DNA of 48,211 nt from JAYQUR01 sp038133505 (GTDB taxonomy: Bacteria; Pseudomonadota; Alphaproteobacteria; MPNO01; UBA830): positions 1 through 48,211 of the forward strand of contig JAYPTI010000006.1 of NCBI GenBank assembly GCA_038133505.1, in the 5' to 3' direction. The translations under genes were made by a program, and so were the position numbers. Below, in pieces: positions 32,462 through 41,122 of the stretch (positions are counted from its first letter, which is position 1; each line of letters opens with the position of its first letter). The notes below the pieces were generated by a model. That model was not told where the DNA came from. It did not search any database and was given only the letters and a program-made list of their open reading frames with translations.

Positions 32462-33728
32462 TGCCGCGACGACGCCGGAACCGCCTGCGGCGAAGACGAT
32501 CCCCGTCCTGCTGCTGACGGTCCTGCTGCCGTTCGGGCTCGGCTATTACATGTCGTACCTATTCCGGACAGTGAATGCTATCATCTCGCCGCAACTGGTC
32601 ACCGATGTCGGTCTCACCGCGGCTGATCTCGGCATGATGACCAGCGCATACTTCGTCACCTTTGCGGCCGTCCAGCTGCCGCTCGGCATCATCCTCGACC
32701 GGTACGGCCCGCGGAAGGTCCAGGCGGCCCTGATGATCGTGGCGGCGATCGGCGCCGCAATGTTCGCCTTCGGGACCGACGCATGGACCCTGGTCGCCGG
32801 GCGCGCCGTCGTCGGTCTAGGCGTCTCGGCCTGCCTGATGGCGGCTCTCAAGGCCAACGTCATGTGGTTCCCGCGCGAGCGGATCCCGTTTCTCAACGGC
32901 CTGATCTTCGCGTTCGGCACGTTCGGCGCACTGTCGACGACGGTGCCGCTGGAGCTGCTCGTGAAGTCCGTCGACTGGCGCACCGTCTTCTGGTGGCTTG
33001 CCGCGATATCCGTCGTGGTCGGCGTTCTGATCTATTTCGTCGTGCCGGAGCGCTCGCAGGAGCAGAAGCAGGCCGTCGCCGGGCAGTCCGCCTTCGCGAG
33101 CCAGGTCGAGGATTTAAAACAGGTCTACGGCAGCACGTTTTTCTGGCGCCTCGCGGCAATGGTGATCGTCCATAACGGCGTCTTCCTGTCCTACCAGTCC
33201 CTGTGGGCCGCGCCGTGGCTAAGGGACGTCGCCGGGCTCGACCGGTCGGGCGTCGCCGATGCGATGTTCATGTTCAACATCGGCATGTTCCTCGGCGTGC
33301 TGTCTCTCGGCTTTCTCGCCGAACGCATCCAGCGGCTCGGCATTCCGCCCATCGTCCCGGCGGGCGCCGGGATCGCGATGTCGATCCTCGTCCAGTGTCT
33401 GTTCGTCGCGCAGTGGACCGACTTCCCCGGATTGCTTTGCCTGCTCTTCGGCTATTTCGGTTCGTCCTCGGTCCTCGCCTACGCCGTCCTCGCGCAGAAT
33501 TTTCCCGCGTCGCTCGCCGGACGGGTGAATACCGCCCAGAACATGCTGACCTTCATTGCCGCCTTTACGACCCAGTGGGCGGTCGGCGTGATCATCGGCG
33601 CCTATCCGTCGCCGGGCGGCGGCCTCTACAGCGCCGAAGGGCACCAGGTTGCCCACGCCGTGTTCGTTGCGATCGAGATATGCGGTTTCGCGTGGTTCAT
33701 CTGGCCGCGCCGGAAGAAAGCGGCATGA
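32454..33728 (+). CDS. MFS transporter, second of a tandem pair
   Basis: The 424-residue protein has twelve membrane segments and the motif LDRYGPRKVQAA. It starts 8 bases inside the previous gene and shares LPFGLGYYMSYLFRTVNAI, SLWAAPWLRDVAGL and other blocks with it, pointing to an old duplication with divergence. The stop overlaps the Nudix start as ATGA. Two paralogous carriers read in step may serve different forms of a substrate or import and export; this is inference. Confidence 0.88.
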   Translation: MADAATTPEPPAAKTIPVLLLTVLLPFGLGYYMSYLFRTVNAIISPQLVTDVGLTAADLGMMTSAYFVTFAAVQLPLGIILDRYGPRKVQAALMIVAAIGAAMFAFGTDAWTLVAGRAVVGLGVSACLMAALKANVMWFPRERIPFLNGLIFAFGTFGALSTTVPLELLVKSVDWRTVFWWLAAISVVVGVLIYFVVPERSQEQKQAVAGQSAFASQVEDLKQVYGSTFFWRLAAMVIVHNGVFLSYQSLWAAPWLRDVAGLDRSGVADAMFMFNIGMFLGVLSLGFLAERIQRLGIPPIVPAGAGIAMSILVQCLFVAQWTDFPGLLCLLFGYFGSSSVLAYAVLAQNFPASLAGRVNTAQNMLTFIAAFTTQWAVGVIIGAYPSPGGGLYSAEGHQVAHAVFVAIEICGFAWFIWPRRKKAA

Positions 33729-34159
33729 GCCCGCGCGAATATCCCGACCGGCCGATCTGCGGCGTCGGCGTGGTGTGCTTCAAGGATGACCTCGTGTTGC
33801 TGATCAAGCGGGGCAAGCCGCCGATCACCTGGGAATGGTCGATCCCCGGCGGCGGCCAGGAGATCGGCGAGACGACGCGCGAGGCGGCGCTCCGCGAACT
33901 GAAGGAGGAGACCGGCGTGGAGGCGCGGCTGCTGGGTCTCATCGATGTGATCGATACCGTCCGCGAAGACTCCGACGGCAAGGTGCAGTTCCACTACACG
34001 CTGATCGATTTCGCTGCCGAATGGACAGCTGGCGAGCCCGTCGCGGGCGACGACGCCGCCGACGCCAAATGGGTGCCGATTTCGGAAATAGAGGACCGCG
34101 GCCTCTGGACCGAGACGGTCCGCGTGATCCGCGAGGCCGAGAACCTGCGGGAGCGTTGA
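33725..34159 (+). CDS. Nudix hydrolase
   Basis: The 144-residue protein has a complete Nudix box (GGQEIGETTREAALRELKEE followed by TGV) matching G-x5-E-x7-R-E-U-x-E-E-x-G-U. These enzymes hydrolyse X-linked nucleoside diphosphates and other pyrophosphates. The ATG overlaps the preceding MFS stop, and its TGA directly abuts the UbiD-2 ATG, so it is translationally coupled on both sides. The substrate is unknown. ADP-ribose- or NTP-type cleaning is the default for the family; a link with prenyl-phosphate supply is discussed in the findings. Confidence 0.93.
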   Translation: MSPREYPDRPICGVGVVCFKDDLVLLIKRGKPPITWEWSIPGGGQEIGETTREAALRELKEETGVEARLLGLIDVIDTVREDSDGKVQFHYTLIDFAAEWTAGEPVAGDDAADAKWVPISEIEDRGLWTETVRVIREAENLRER

Positions 34160-35533
34160 ATGGCGAAGGACCTGCGGAGCTTCTTCGACAAGAACGACGG
34201 GCTCATCCTGCGGGTTCCGAAAACGGTTCGGCGGGAAGACCTGAGCGTCCTGATCACCCAGGCGAACCGGCCGGTCCTGTTCGAAAAGATCGACGGTTAT
34301 GACGGCTGGTCCGTCGCCGACCTGCTGTTTCGCGACCGCATCGCACAGGCGGCGGTGCTGGAAACCGATCCCGGGAGAGTGACCGAAGTTCTGGCCGAGC
34401 GCCTCGCGCTTCCCCCGCGCGCGCCGTCGCGCGTCGGGACCGCGCCGTGGAAAGAGAATATCCACAAGGCGGGGGCCTTCGACCTGCGCCGAATACCAGG
34501 GTTCCGTCACGGGACCCGCGATCCGTGCGAGGTGCTGATCGTCATGAACGTGTGTCGCGCGCCCGACGGGGGGGCGGCCAACCTGTCCTTCACGCGCCTG
34601 TCGCCGTTCGAGGAACGCCGCGCGACGATGCTGATCGGCTCGTCGCCGCACCAGCGCGCGATCCTCGAGGCATGGAAGGCGCGCGGCGAGCCGATGCCGA
34701 TGGCCTGCGTCGTCGGCACGCATCCCGCCTACGAGATCATGGCGAGCTACAGCGTGCCGGACCACCTGGACCGGTTCGGCGAGCTCGACATCGTCGGCAA
34801 TTTGATCGGCGAGACGGTCGAGACGGTGGCGTGCGAGACCGTTCCGCTGGAAGTGCCGGCGCATGCCGAGCTCGTGATCGAGGGCTACGTCCACGGCGAC
34901 GAGTTGCGCGAGGACGGACCCGGCCCGTCGCAGGCGCTTTACTACCTTCCGGGCGCGACGCAGCAGCCCGTGTTCGAGGCGACGATGCTCGCCCACCGAA
35001 CCGGCCCCATCCTGCGGCAGCACAACACGTTGCTCTATTCGGATCATCAGCCGCTGATCTCGCTGCCGCACGAGGCGCTTCTGCTGGAGCGCCTTCGCGC
35101 CGAGACGGCGGACGTGCGCGACGTCTATTACGTGCCGTGGGGCGGGACGCTGGCCTGCGTCGTACAGGTCTCGCCGCGGGCCGACGGGGAAGTACGGAAC
35201 CTGCTGATGCTCGTACTCGGCCAGCGCTGGCCGAGCTGCAAGCTCGCGATCGCGGTCGACGAAGACGTCGATATCGGCACGGCGGAGGATCTGGTGTGGT
35301 CGCTCGCGACACGGGTCGACCCGACGCGCGACCTGTTCGTCGTCCCCGACGCCAAGACCCATCCCATCGACCCGACCGCGCGCCAGACCGGCGATCATCC
35401 GCGCGACGTCGTCACCGGCAAATGGGGGATCGATGCGACGAAGCCGTCGCTCCAGCACCCCGAGGCGCGCGCGCGTTTCGAGCGCACGGTTCCGCCCGGT
35501 TTCGGCGAGGTGTCGCTGGCGGATTACCTGTGA
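34160..35533 (+). CDS. Divergent UbiD family protein lacking a catalytic glutamate (UbiD-2)
   Basis: The 457-residue protein spans the whole UbiD fold and aligns without gaps to UbiD-1 through the catalytic loop. Asn141 and Arg146 (NLSFTR) are kept, but the EGPFGE motif reads DGPGPS, so Asp252 replaces the first Glu and Ser257 the second. It shares HPAYEIMAS and SDHQPL blocks with UbiD-3, indicating a common subgroup. It may use prenyl-FMN with altered chemistry or have lost decarboxylation. It abuts the Nudix gene and overlaps the quinone oxidoreductase gene as GTGA, in an operon with three MFS genes. Confidence 0.88.
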   Translation: MAKDLRSFFDKNDGLILRVPKTVRREDLSVLITQANRPVLFEKIDGYDGWSVADLLFRDRIAQAAVLETDPGRVTEVLAERLALPPRAPSRVGTAPWKENIHKAGAFDLRRIPGFRHGTRDPCEVLIVMNVCRAPDGGAANLSFTRLSPFEERRATMLIGSSPHQRAILEAWKARGEPMPMACVVGTHPAYEIMASYSVPDHLDRFGELDIVGNLIGETVETVACETVPLEVPAHAELVIEGYVHGDELREDGPGPSQALYYLPGATQQPVFEATMLAHRTGPILRQHNTLLYSDHQPLISLPHEALLLERLRAETADVRDVYYVPWGGTLACVVQVSPRADGEVRNLLMLVLGQRWPSCKLAIAVDEDVDIGTAEDLVWSLATRVDPTRDLFVVPDAKTHPIDPTARQTGDHPRDVVTGKWGIDATKPSLQHPEARARFERTVPPGFGEVSLADYL

Positions 35534-36516
35534 GCGCGACGATGCGCGCGATCGTCGTCCGGCAGGCGGGCGGCCCTGAGGTTCTGCAGATCGAGGAAGA
35601 CTGGCCGCGGCCCGAGCCGCATACGGGACGTGTCCTGATCCGGGTCATGGCGTTCGGCCTCAACCGCGGCGAACTCTATACGCGGCTGGGCCACTCGCCG
35701 ACCGTCTCGTTTCCCCGAGTCCTCGGCATCGAGTGCGCCGGTATGGTCGAGGACGGAGGAGGGACTGCCTTCCGGAAAGGCCAGACGGTCGTCGCCACGA
35801 CGGGCGGCATGGGACGCGCCTACGACGGCAGCTACGCCGAGTTCGTCTCGGTTCCGGCCGGAAGCGTGCACGCGGTCGAGACGTCGCTCGACTGGGTGCA
35901 ACTCGCTGCCGTGCCCGAGCTGTTCCACACCGCATGGGGCGCGCTCGAACTCGCGCTCGGCATCGAGGCCGGCCAGACCCTGCTGATTCGGGGCGGCTCG
36001 TCCGCCGTCGGGCTCGTTGCAGCCGATCTCGCGCGCGTCAAACGTCTGACCGTTCTTTCGAGCACGCGCGATCCCGCGAAGGCGGACAGGCTGCGGGACT
36101 TCGGCGCGGATCGCGTCGTCGTCGGCGGCGACGAGATCGCGCCCGCGGTGCGGGCCGTCGTGCCGGACGGCGTCGACGCGATGTTCGATCTCGTCGGGAC
36201 CAGCGTCATCGACGACAGCTTCGCCTGCATCCGGACCGGCGGTACGCTCTGCATGGCGGGGCTGCTGGGCGGCGAGTGGGTGATCGACGGCTTCGCGCCC
36301 GGCGCGACGATCCCGTCGACCACGAAGTTCACTTATTTCTCCAGCTCTTCCACGCCGATGCGGACCGATGCACTGCAGGCCTATCTCGACGGACTCGAGG
36401 CCGGGTGCTACCGGCTGCCGCTCGAACGCGTGTTCGGGTTCGACGAGATCGGCGATGCCCACGCGCTGATGGAGTCCAATACCGCGGCCGGCAAGATCGT
36501 GGTCCGGGTGACGTGA
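35530..36516 (+). CDS. Zinc-type alcohol dehydrogenase/quinone oxidoreductase family protein
   Basis: The 328-residue protein is an MDR-family reductase of the zeta-crystallin type: RAIVVRQAGGPEVLQIEE at the start, FGLNRGELYTRLG, and the cofactor motif GGSSAVGLVAADLA. The catalytic-zinc cysteine/histidine set of alcohol dehydrogenases is absent, so it is probably an NADPH-dependent quinone or enone reductase. The start is GTG 35530 overlapping the UbiD-2 stop; ATG 35542 four codons later is an alternative. The stop overlaps the next MFS start (GTGA). It may reduce the product of UbiD-2. Confidence 0.9.
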   Translation: MSATMRAIVVRQAGGPEVLQIEEDWPRPEPHTGRVLIRVMAFGLNRGELYTRLGHSPTVSFPRVLGIECAGMVEDGGGTAFRKGQTVVATTGGMGRAYDGSYAEFVSVPAGSVHAVETSLDWVQLAAVPELFHTAWGALELALGIEAGQTLLIRGGSSAVGLVAADLARVKRLTVLSSTRDPAKADRLRDFGADRVVVGGDEIAPAVRAVVPDGVDAMFDLVGTSVIDDSFACIRTGGTLCMAGLLGGEWVIDGFAPGATIPSTTKFTYFSSSSTPMRTDALQAYLDGLEAGCYRLPLERVFGFDEIGDAHALMESNTAAGKIVVRVT

Positions 36517-37724
36517 GGCATCCGGTCTTTCTCGTCGCGTCGTTCTGTACGGCGCTGGTCCTGTCGCTGCTGGGGTTCATGGCGCCGGCGGCCGTCCTCG
36601 ACGACATCATCCGCGACTGGTCGCTGACGAACACTCAGGCGGGATGGTTGGGCGGCGCGCTGTTTGCCGGCTACATCGCTACCGTGCCGATCCTGACCGC
36701 CTACACGGACCGGATCGATCCGAAGCGGATCTATCTCGTCTGCGCGGCGATCGGCACGCTCGGCAATTTCGGCTTCGGGTTCGTCGCCGACGGGCTGTGG
36801 TCGGGCTTCGCGTTCCGGGTGTTGACCGGCGTCGGGCTGGCGGGGACCTATATGCCCGGCCTGAAGGCGCTAACCGATCAGCTTGCGGCTGGAACCGTTC
36901 AGCAGCGCGGCGCGACCTACTATACGTCGGTCTTTGCGCTCGGCTCGGGGCTGTCGATCCTCGTGGGCGGAATCGCGGGCGATATGGCCGACTGGCACTG
37001 GGCGTTCGCGGTCGCCGGCGTCGGCTCGTTCGGCGCGCTCGCGATCGTTGCGCTGGTCCTGCCCGCCAATCCGCCGGCGCCCCGGGGCGAGAAAGCTGCG
37101 TCGGCACTCAATTTCCGGCCCGTTCTCCGGGACAGGAACGTGATGGGCTACGTCTGTTCGTTCCTCGGAATCGCGTGGGAGGTCTTCGCCAGCCGTATCT
37201 GGCTGGTCAGCCTGTTCGTTTTTCTTCAGGCGGCCCTGCCGGAAGCCGAGCGCGGCTGGAGCCCGGCCGTGTGGGCGACCGTCGTCGCGTTCGTCGGCGT
37301 GCCTGCCGCGATGGGCCTCGGCGAGCTTGCCGTCCGATACGATCGGCGACGGCTCCTGATCGCCGTGTCTGCGGCGTCGGCCCTTCTTGCGATGGCAGCC
37401 GGCCTGACGCTGGGCGTTTCCTACGAGCTGACGCTCGTCCTCTGCCTTCTTTTCGGTATGACGTCCTACGGCCGGAACGCGGCCACGACCGCCGGGACGA
37501 TCGCCGTTGCGAATCCCGCGCGGCGCGGCGCGACGCTGGCGGTGCAGGCGTTCATCGGGTTTTCCGGCGGGATTTTGGGGCCGCTTGCCTTCGGCGTGGC
37601 GCTGGACGGGGCAGGGGGCGCGACGGAGGCGGGAGCCTGGGGAGCGGCGCTGTGCGTGATGGCGGCCGGCCCCGTTCTGTCCCTGATCTCCCTGCTTCTC
37701 CTGCCGCAGTCGCGGAGAAACTGA
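36513..37724 (+). CDS. MFS transporter, third in the operon
   Basis: The 403-residue protein has twelve membrane segments, a first-half loop reading YTDRIDPKRIYL in place of the usual GxxxDRxGRR, and GVGLAGTYMPGLKAL. It is not closely related to the tandem pair upstream. The start GTG 36513 overlaps the oxidoreductase stop; a longer frame reaching back to 35733 is a shadow. It is the last gene of the operon. The substrate is unknown. Confidence 0.88.
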   Translation: MRHPVFLVASFCTALVLSLLGFMAPAAVLDDIIRDWSLTNTQAGWLGGALFAGYIATVPILTAYTDRIDPKRIYLVCAAIGTLGNFGFGFVADGLWSGFAFRVLTGVGLAGTYMPGLKALTDQLAAGTVQQRGATYYTSVFALGSGLSILVGGIAGDMADWHWAFAVAGVGSFGALAIVALVLPANPPAPRGEKAASALNFRPVLRDRNVMGYVCSFLGIAWEVFASRIWLVSLFVFLQAALPEAERGWSPAVWATVVAFVGVPAAMGLGELAVRYDRRRLLIAVSAASALLAMAAGLTLGVSYELTLVLCLLFGMTSYGRNAATTAGTIAVANPARRGATLAVQAFIGFSGGILGPLAFGVALDGAGGATEAGAWGAALCVMAAGPVLSLISLLLLPQSRRN

Positions 37725-37727
37725 AAG

Positions 37728-37736
37728 TTATCCACA
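37728..37736 (+). other. DnaA-box-like 9-mer TTATCCACA
   Basis: TTATCCACA lies a few bases after the MFS stop, followed by a T-rich stretch (37,757-37,780). A second copy is at 14266-14274. Single boxes without clustering do not make an origin; the site may be chance or a DnaA-regulated promoter element for the gene at 37863. Confidence 0.25.
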
Positions 37737-37862
37737 GGCGGCGCGATCGGCTCGAATTTTTTTCAAAGTTTTTTCGAATTTGGCCTGCATTTAACGCTTC
37801 ATTAAGCAGCCCGGCGATCCAATGGCACATGACGAATAAACGTGCCACAAGGGAGAACCGGC

Positions 37863-38561
37863 ATGAGCGATCTTGGAAATCTGCAGAAACGCGTGGGCAG
37901 CGCGGTCGACCGGCTCATCGAGAGCCAGGAAGCGCGCCAGCGTAATAACCTGTCGTTAGGCCGGATCCTTAACGATCTGGAAATCAAGTTCGAAGCCCGC
38001 AAGATCGAACTCGATCACTGCCACGCGCGCATCGCGCAGCTCGAGGAGTCGAACCGTTCGCTGACCGATCTGGTCGGCCGAATGGTCGAAATCGTCGAGA
38101 AGACGGCGGACGAATTTTCCGAGGATCCCGTTTTCCGCACCACGGCCGTCGCCGGAGAGATCATCGATCGTTTCGTGCCGAAGATCGTCGCCGACAACTC
38201 GCCCGTTGCCGAGGAGACGCCGAAGGAGATCCCCGCAATGGGGGAGCATGAAGCCTTCTCCGGCGCGCACGGCACCTTTCAGAACGTCGGGGAAGACCTC
38301 CTGATCGCAGAGCTGATCGACGAAAAGACGACGGGATCGAACGATTACCCGCAGCTGGTATTCGATGCCGCCGCGCTCGCGCGCGAGGGCGATGCGCCGG
38401 CCCCTGCCGAGCCGAAAGCGCAGGAGCCGGAAGATCTCGGCATCAAGGAAATCATGGCCCGTCTGGAAATCGCGGCCGAGCGTGCGCAGCTCGGTTCTGC
38501 CGCGACGGGGGAGGACGACGAAACGGTCGAGAAAGATCGGGCAGTCGGGGGACGCGCCTGA
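37863..38561 (+). CDS. Protein of unknown function with N-terminal coiled coil
   Basis: The 232-residue product starts MSDLGNLQKRVGSAVDRL and has a long amphipathic helix through about residue 90 (ARKIELDHCHARIAQLEE, then LTDLVGRMVEIVEKTADEF) that should form a coiled coil. The second half is acidic and low in order, with many Glu, Ala and Pro. No signal peptide or membrane segment is present. GGGAGAA stands before the ATG. I do not recognise the family; composition is like conserved helical hypotheticals of alphaproteobacteria. It is monocistronic and ends at the hairpin 38602-38626. Confidence 0.75.
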   Translation: MSDLGNLQKRVGSAVDRLIESQEARQRNNLSLGRILNDLEIKFEARKIELDHCHARIAQLEESNRSLTDLVGRMVEIVEKTADEFSEDPVFRTTAVAGEIIDRFVPKIVADNSPVAEETPKEIPAMGEHEAFSGAHGTFQNVGEDLLIAELIDEKTTGSNDYPQLVFDAAALAREGDAPAPAEPKAQEPEDLGIKEIMARLEIAAERAQLGSAATGEDDETVEKDRAVGGRA

Positions 38562-38601
38562 TCGGCTTAGTAGCGTCCGCGTAGCACCCCTGTAGCGTAT
38601 C

Positions 38602-38626
38602 GGGGCGAAACTCCCGGGTTCGCCCC
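38602..38626. terminator. Hairpin terminator between convergent genes
   Basis: GGGGCGAA (38602-38609) and TTCGCCCC (38619-38626) form a perfect 8-bp stem with a 9-base loop, followed by AAGTTTATT. It lies between the coiled-coil gene and the convergent Old Yellow Enzyme gene. Confidence 0.75.
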
Positions 38627-38634
38627 AAGTTTAT

Positions 38635-39747
38635 TCAAAAGATATCCGACCGTTCGTACTGCACCGGCCAGGCAAAGTTTTCCGCGCGCAGTTTCGATGC
38701 CGCGTGCACCGGCCAGTAGGGATCGGCCAGCAGGGTCCGGCCGAGCACGACGAGATCGGCCCGCCCGTTCGCGACCACTTCCTCGCAAAAATCCGGGCTG
38801 TGCAGGAGCCCGACGGCGGATGTCGCTATTTCCGCGTCGCGGCGGATGCGCTCGGCAAACGGGACCTGGTATCCCGGATGGATCGGGATCTGCTGGCGCG
38901 GGTCGTTGCCGCCCGAAGAGCAGTCGATCAGGTCTACCTTGCCCGACGCCTTCAGCATCCGGGCGACCGCCACGGTGTCGTCGACGGTCAGTCCGCCCTC
39001 GACCCAGTCCGTGCACGACAGCCGCACGAAGAGCGGCAGGTCGTCTGGCCATTCGCTGCGGATCGCGTCGATCGTCTCCATCAGCATTCGGGCCCGGTTC
39101 TCCAGCGTGCCGCCGTAGGCGTCGGTGCGGACGTTGCTCAGCGGCGACAGGTAGCTGTGCGCGAGATATCCGTGCGCGGCGTGGAGCTCGATCAGCCTGA
39201 AACCGGCCTCGCGGCCGCGCCGTGCCGCGTCCGCGAACTGCTGCAGGACGCGGGCGATGGCATCGCCGTTCATCTCCTCGGGCGTCTGGAAGTCGGCATA
39301 GGGCAGGGCGGACGGTCCGATCACCTGCCAGCCGTCCGGCTCGTCGGCCATGATCGGGCCGGCGCCGTCCCACGGCCGCCGCGTCGACGACTTTCGCCCG
39401 GCGTGCCCGATCTGAAGCGCCGGCACGGCGCCCCTGTCCGCGACGAAGGTGACGATCCGCTTGAACGCGTCGCGCTGGTCGTCGTTCCAGATGCCGAGGC
39501 AGTTCGGCGTGATCCGTCCTTCGGGCGCGACATGGGTCGCCTCGGTGAAGACGATGCCCGCGCCGCCGACGGCGCGGCTTGCGAGATGCACGTAATGCCA
39601 TTCCTCCGGCATCCCGTCGGTTGCCGAGTACTGGCACATCGGCGACAGCATTATCCGGTTGGACGCTTTGACGGACCGGAACTCGATCGGCCGGAAGAGG
39701 TGCGGGTTGCGGTCGCGCTGGAGGATGCGTCGTTTGTTCTCGCTCAT
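38635..39747 (-). CDS. NADH:flavin oxidoreductase, Old Yellow Enzyme family (YqjM-like)
   Basis: The 370-residue FMN enzyme has the YqjM-type features: NRIMLSPMCQYSATDG with the active-site cysteine, HAAHGYLAHSYLSPLSN and the FMN phosphate site LVVLGRTLLADP. These enzymes reduce activated C=C bonds of enones with NADPH or NADH, and some open hydroaromatic rings. It follows the EthD-domain gene by 5 bases and the DNA glycosylase gene, forming a three-gene minus-strand unit. Confidence 0.93.
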   Translation of the reverse strand: MSENKRRILQRDRNPHLFRPIEFRSVKASNRIMLSPMCQYSATDGMPEEWHYVHLASRAVGGAGIVFTEATHVAPEGRITPNCLGIWNDDQRDAFKRIVTFVADRGAVPALQIGHAGRKSSTRRPWDGAGPIMADEPDGWQVIGPSALPYADFQTPEEMNGDAIARVLQQFADAARRGREAGFRLIELHAAHGYLAHSYLSPLSNVRTDAYGGTLENRARMLMETIDAIRSEWPDDLPLFVRLSCTDWVEGGLTVDDTVAVARMLKASGKVDLIDCSSGGNDPRQQIPIHPGYQVPFAERIRRDAEIATSAVGLLHSPDFCEEVVANGRADLVVLGRTLLADPYWPVHAASKLRAENFAWPVQYERSDIF

Positions 39748-39752
39748 TGCGC

Positions 39753-40085
39753 TCAGAATACCTTTTCGGAAACGAAGGCCTGGTGGGTCACGTCGCCGTC
39801 GAACCGCGGAAAATTGCCGAAGTCGTCGCGCGCCTCGGCCCGGGCAGGCGATGCGAGCGCTGCGTTCAGCGACGGCAGGTCGTTGAAGCGCATCTCGGCG
39901 ATCAGGAGGTTTCCTCCCGGATTGACGGGAAACGGATCGGCGAAGTCGGCGCCGCGATAGAGGACGAGCGAGCGGATACCGGGAAAACGCTGGAGGATCG
40001 GCGCGTGGCTCGACCGGTAATGGGCGAGAAACGCCTCCGGGTCGGGCGCGGCGCCGTGATAGCGGACGATATAGGAGGCGGTCAT
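39753..40085 (-). CDS. EthD-domain protein
   Basis: The 110-residue protein has the dimeric alpha/beta-barrel look of EthD proteins: YIVRYHGAAPDPEAFLAHY, SHAPILQRFPG and a C-terminal strand. Members range from an accessory of alkyl ether degradation to small lactone isomerases. The ATG at 40085 overlaps the glycosylase stop and the OYE start is 5 bases downstream, so it is probably co-expressed with OYE. Function is not assigned. Confidence 0.8.
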   Translation of the reverse strand: MTASYIVRYHGAAPDPEAFLAHYRSSHAPILQRFPGIRSLVLYRGADFADPFPVNPGGNLLIAEMRFNDLPSLNAALASPARAEARDDFGNFPRFDGDVTHQAFVSEKVF

Positions 40086-40996
40086 GCGGCGGTTCCTTTT
40101 TCTGCAGTGATGTTTTCCAGCTCTTCGAGCGTGCGCGGCCAGTCCGACTTCAGCAGTCTGGAGAGAGAGCGGTCGGCCAGCAGTTTGCCGCCCGTCTGGC
40201 AGGCGGCGCAGTAGTTCGTCTCGTTGTCGGCATAGCGGATGCGCTGGATCGGTGCGCCGCAGTCGGGGCAGGGCTCCTTGTGGCGTCCGTGTACGGCCAT
40301 GCCCTTGCGGAAGGCCGTGACCTTTTCAGGGAAGCCGCCGCCGGCGTCAACGCGCAGACGTTCGGTCCAGTCGGCGAGGGTTTCCCGGGTCGCAAGGAAC
40401 AAGCGCCCGGTCTCTTCGTCCGTCATCTTTTGCGTCTGCACGATGGGCGACATCCGGGCCCGGTGCAGTATTTCGTCCGAATAGGCGTTGCCGATGCCGG
40501 AGAAGATGCGCGGGTCGGTCAGCGCCCGCTTGATGGTGTGGTTACGCGCCGCGAGTGCTTCGCGGAACGTCTCCGCGCTGCAGGCCATTATGTCGATGCC
40601 GCCCGGATCGAGCGCCGCAAGTCCGCTCTCGCCGGATACGACATGAAGCGCTGCGCGTTTCTTGCTGCCCGCTTCCGTCAGCGTCAGAGAGCCGTCTGCG
40701 AAGTCGAACGCCGCGAGATCCGTCTTGGCCCCGATCTTCGCGCGGGGCTCCTTCCAGTGAAGCCGGCCCGCGATCATCAGATGGATGACGAGCCAGACGT
40801 CGTTGTCGAAACCGATCGCGATCCGCTTTCCGATCCGGCGGAGGCTGGAGACGCGATGTCCGATCGCCTCCGACGGGCGCGGGCTGACCGTGCGCATCAG
40901 GAACGGGCTTAGGATGCGGGCGTTCTCCAGCGTCGCGTCGGCGATCCTGGCGTCGAGCGCTTCGATGTAGACGGTGACGTCGGGCAATTCGGGCAT
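40082..40996 (-). CDS. Formamidopyrimidine-DNA glycosylase family protein (Fpg/Nei)
   Basis: The 304-residue protein begins MPELPDV, where Pro2 is the catalytic nucleophile and Glu3 the partner, and ends with a zinc finger (CPDCGAPIQRIRYADNE, then CAAC). The helix-two-turn-helix region has GIGNAYSDEILHRARMSP. Fpg removes oxidised purines and nicks DNA. The upstream frame that gives a longer ORF overlaps another gene and breaks the need for Pro2 next to the start. It is odd company for OYE and EthD genes but shares a 4-base overlap with the latter. Fpg versus a related Nei/MutM paralogue is unresolved. Confidence 0.93.
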   Translation of the reverse strand: MPELPDVTVYIEALDARIADATLENARILSPFLMRTVSPRPSEAIGHRVSSLRRIGKRIAIGFDNDVWLVIHLMIAGRLHWKEPRAKIGAKTDLAAFDFADGSLTLTEAGSKKRAALHVVSGESGLAALDPGGIDIMACSAETFREALAARNHTIKRALTDPRIFSGIGNAYSDEILHRARMSPIVQTQKMTDEETGRLFLATRETLADWTERLRVDAGGGFPEKVTAFRKGMAVHGRHKEPCPDCGAPIQRIRYADNETNYCAACQTGGKLLADRSLSRLLKSDWPRTLEELENITAEKGTAA

Positions 40997-41122
40997 GGCG
41001 CCAAGCGTGTTTGATTGTCCGCGCGCTGGCAAGGCTTTCCTGTGTCGGAGAGCGTTCCAATTCGCGCGTCCACCCTCTACGCTGCCCGGGAAAAAGCGAA
41101 CGAACCGGGGAGACTTCCGACC

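Noticed and set aside
34447..36516. 689-codon + strand frame across UbiD-2 and the oxidoreductase
   Set aside because: Its first part is an Arg/Gly/Asp-rich shadow of UbiD-2; only the part from 35530 is a real gene.
14266..37736. Two DnaA-box consensus 9-mers (14266 and 37728) as parts of a replication origin
   Set aside because: Only single boxes 23 kb apart, no cluster, no unwinding element with dnaA or other origin genes nearby.
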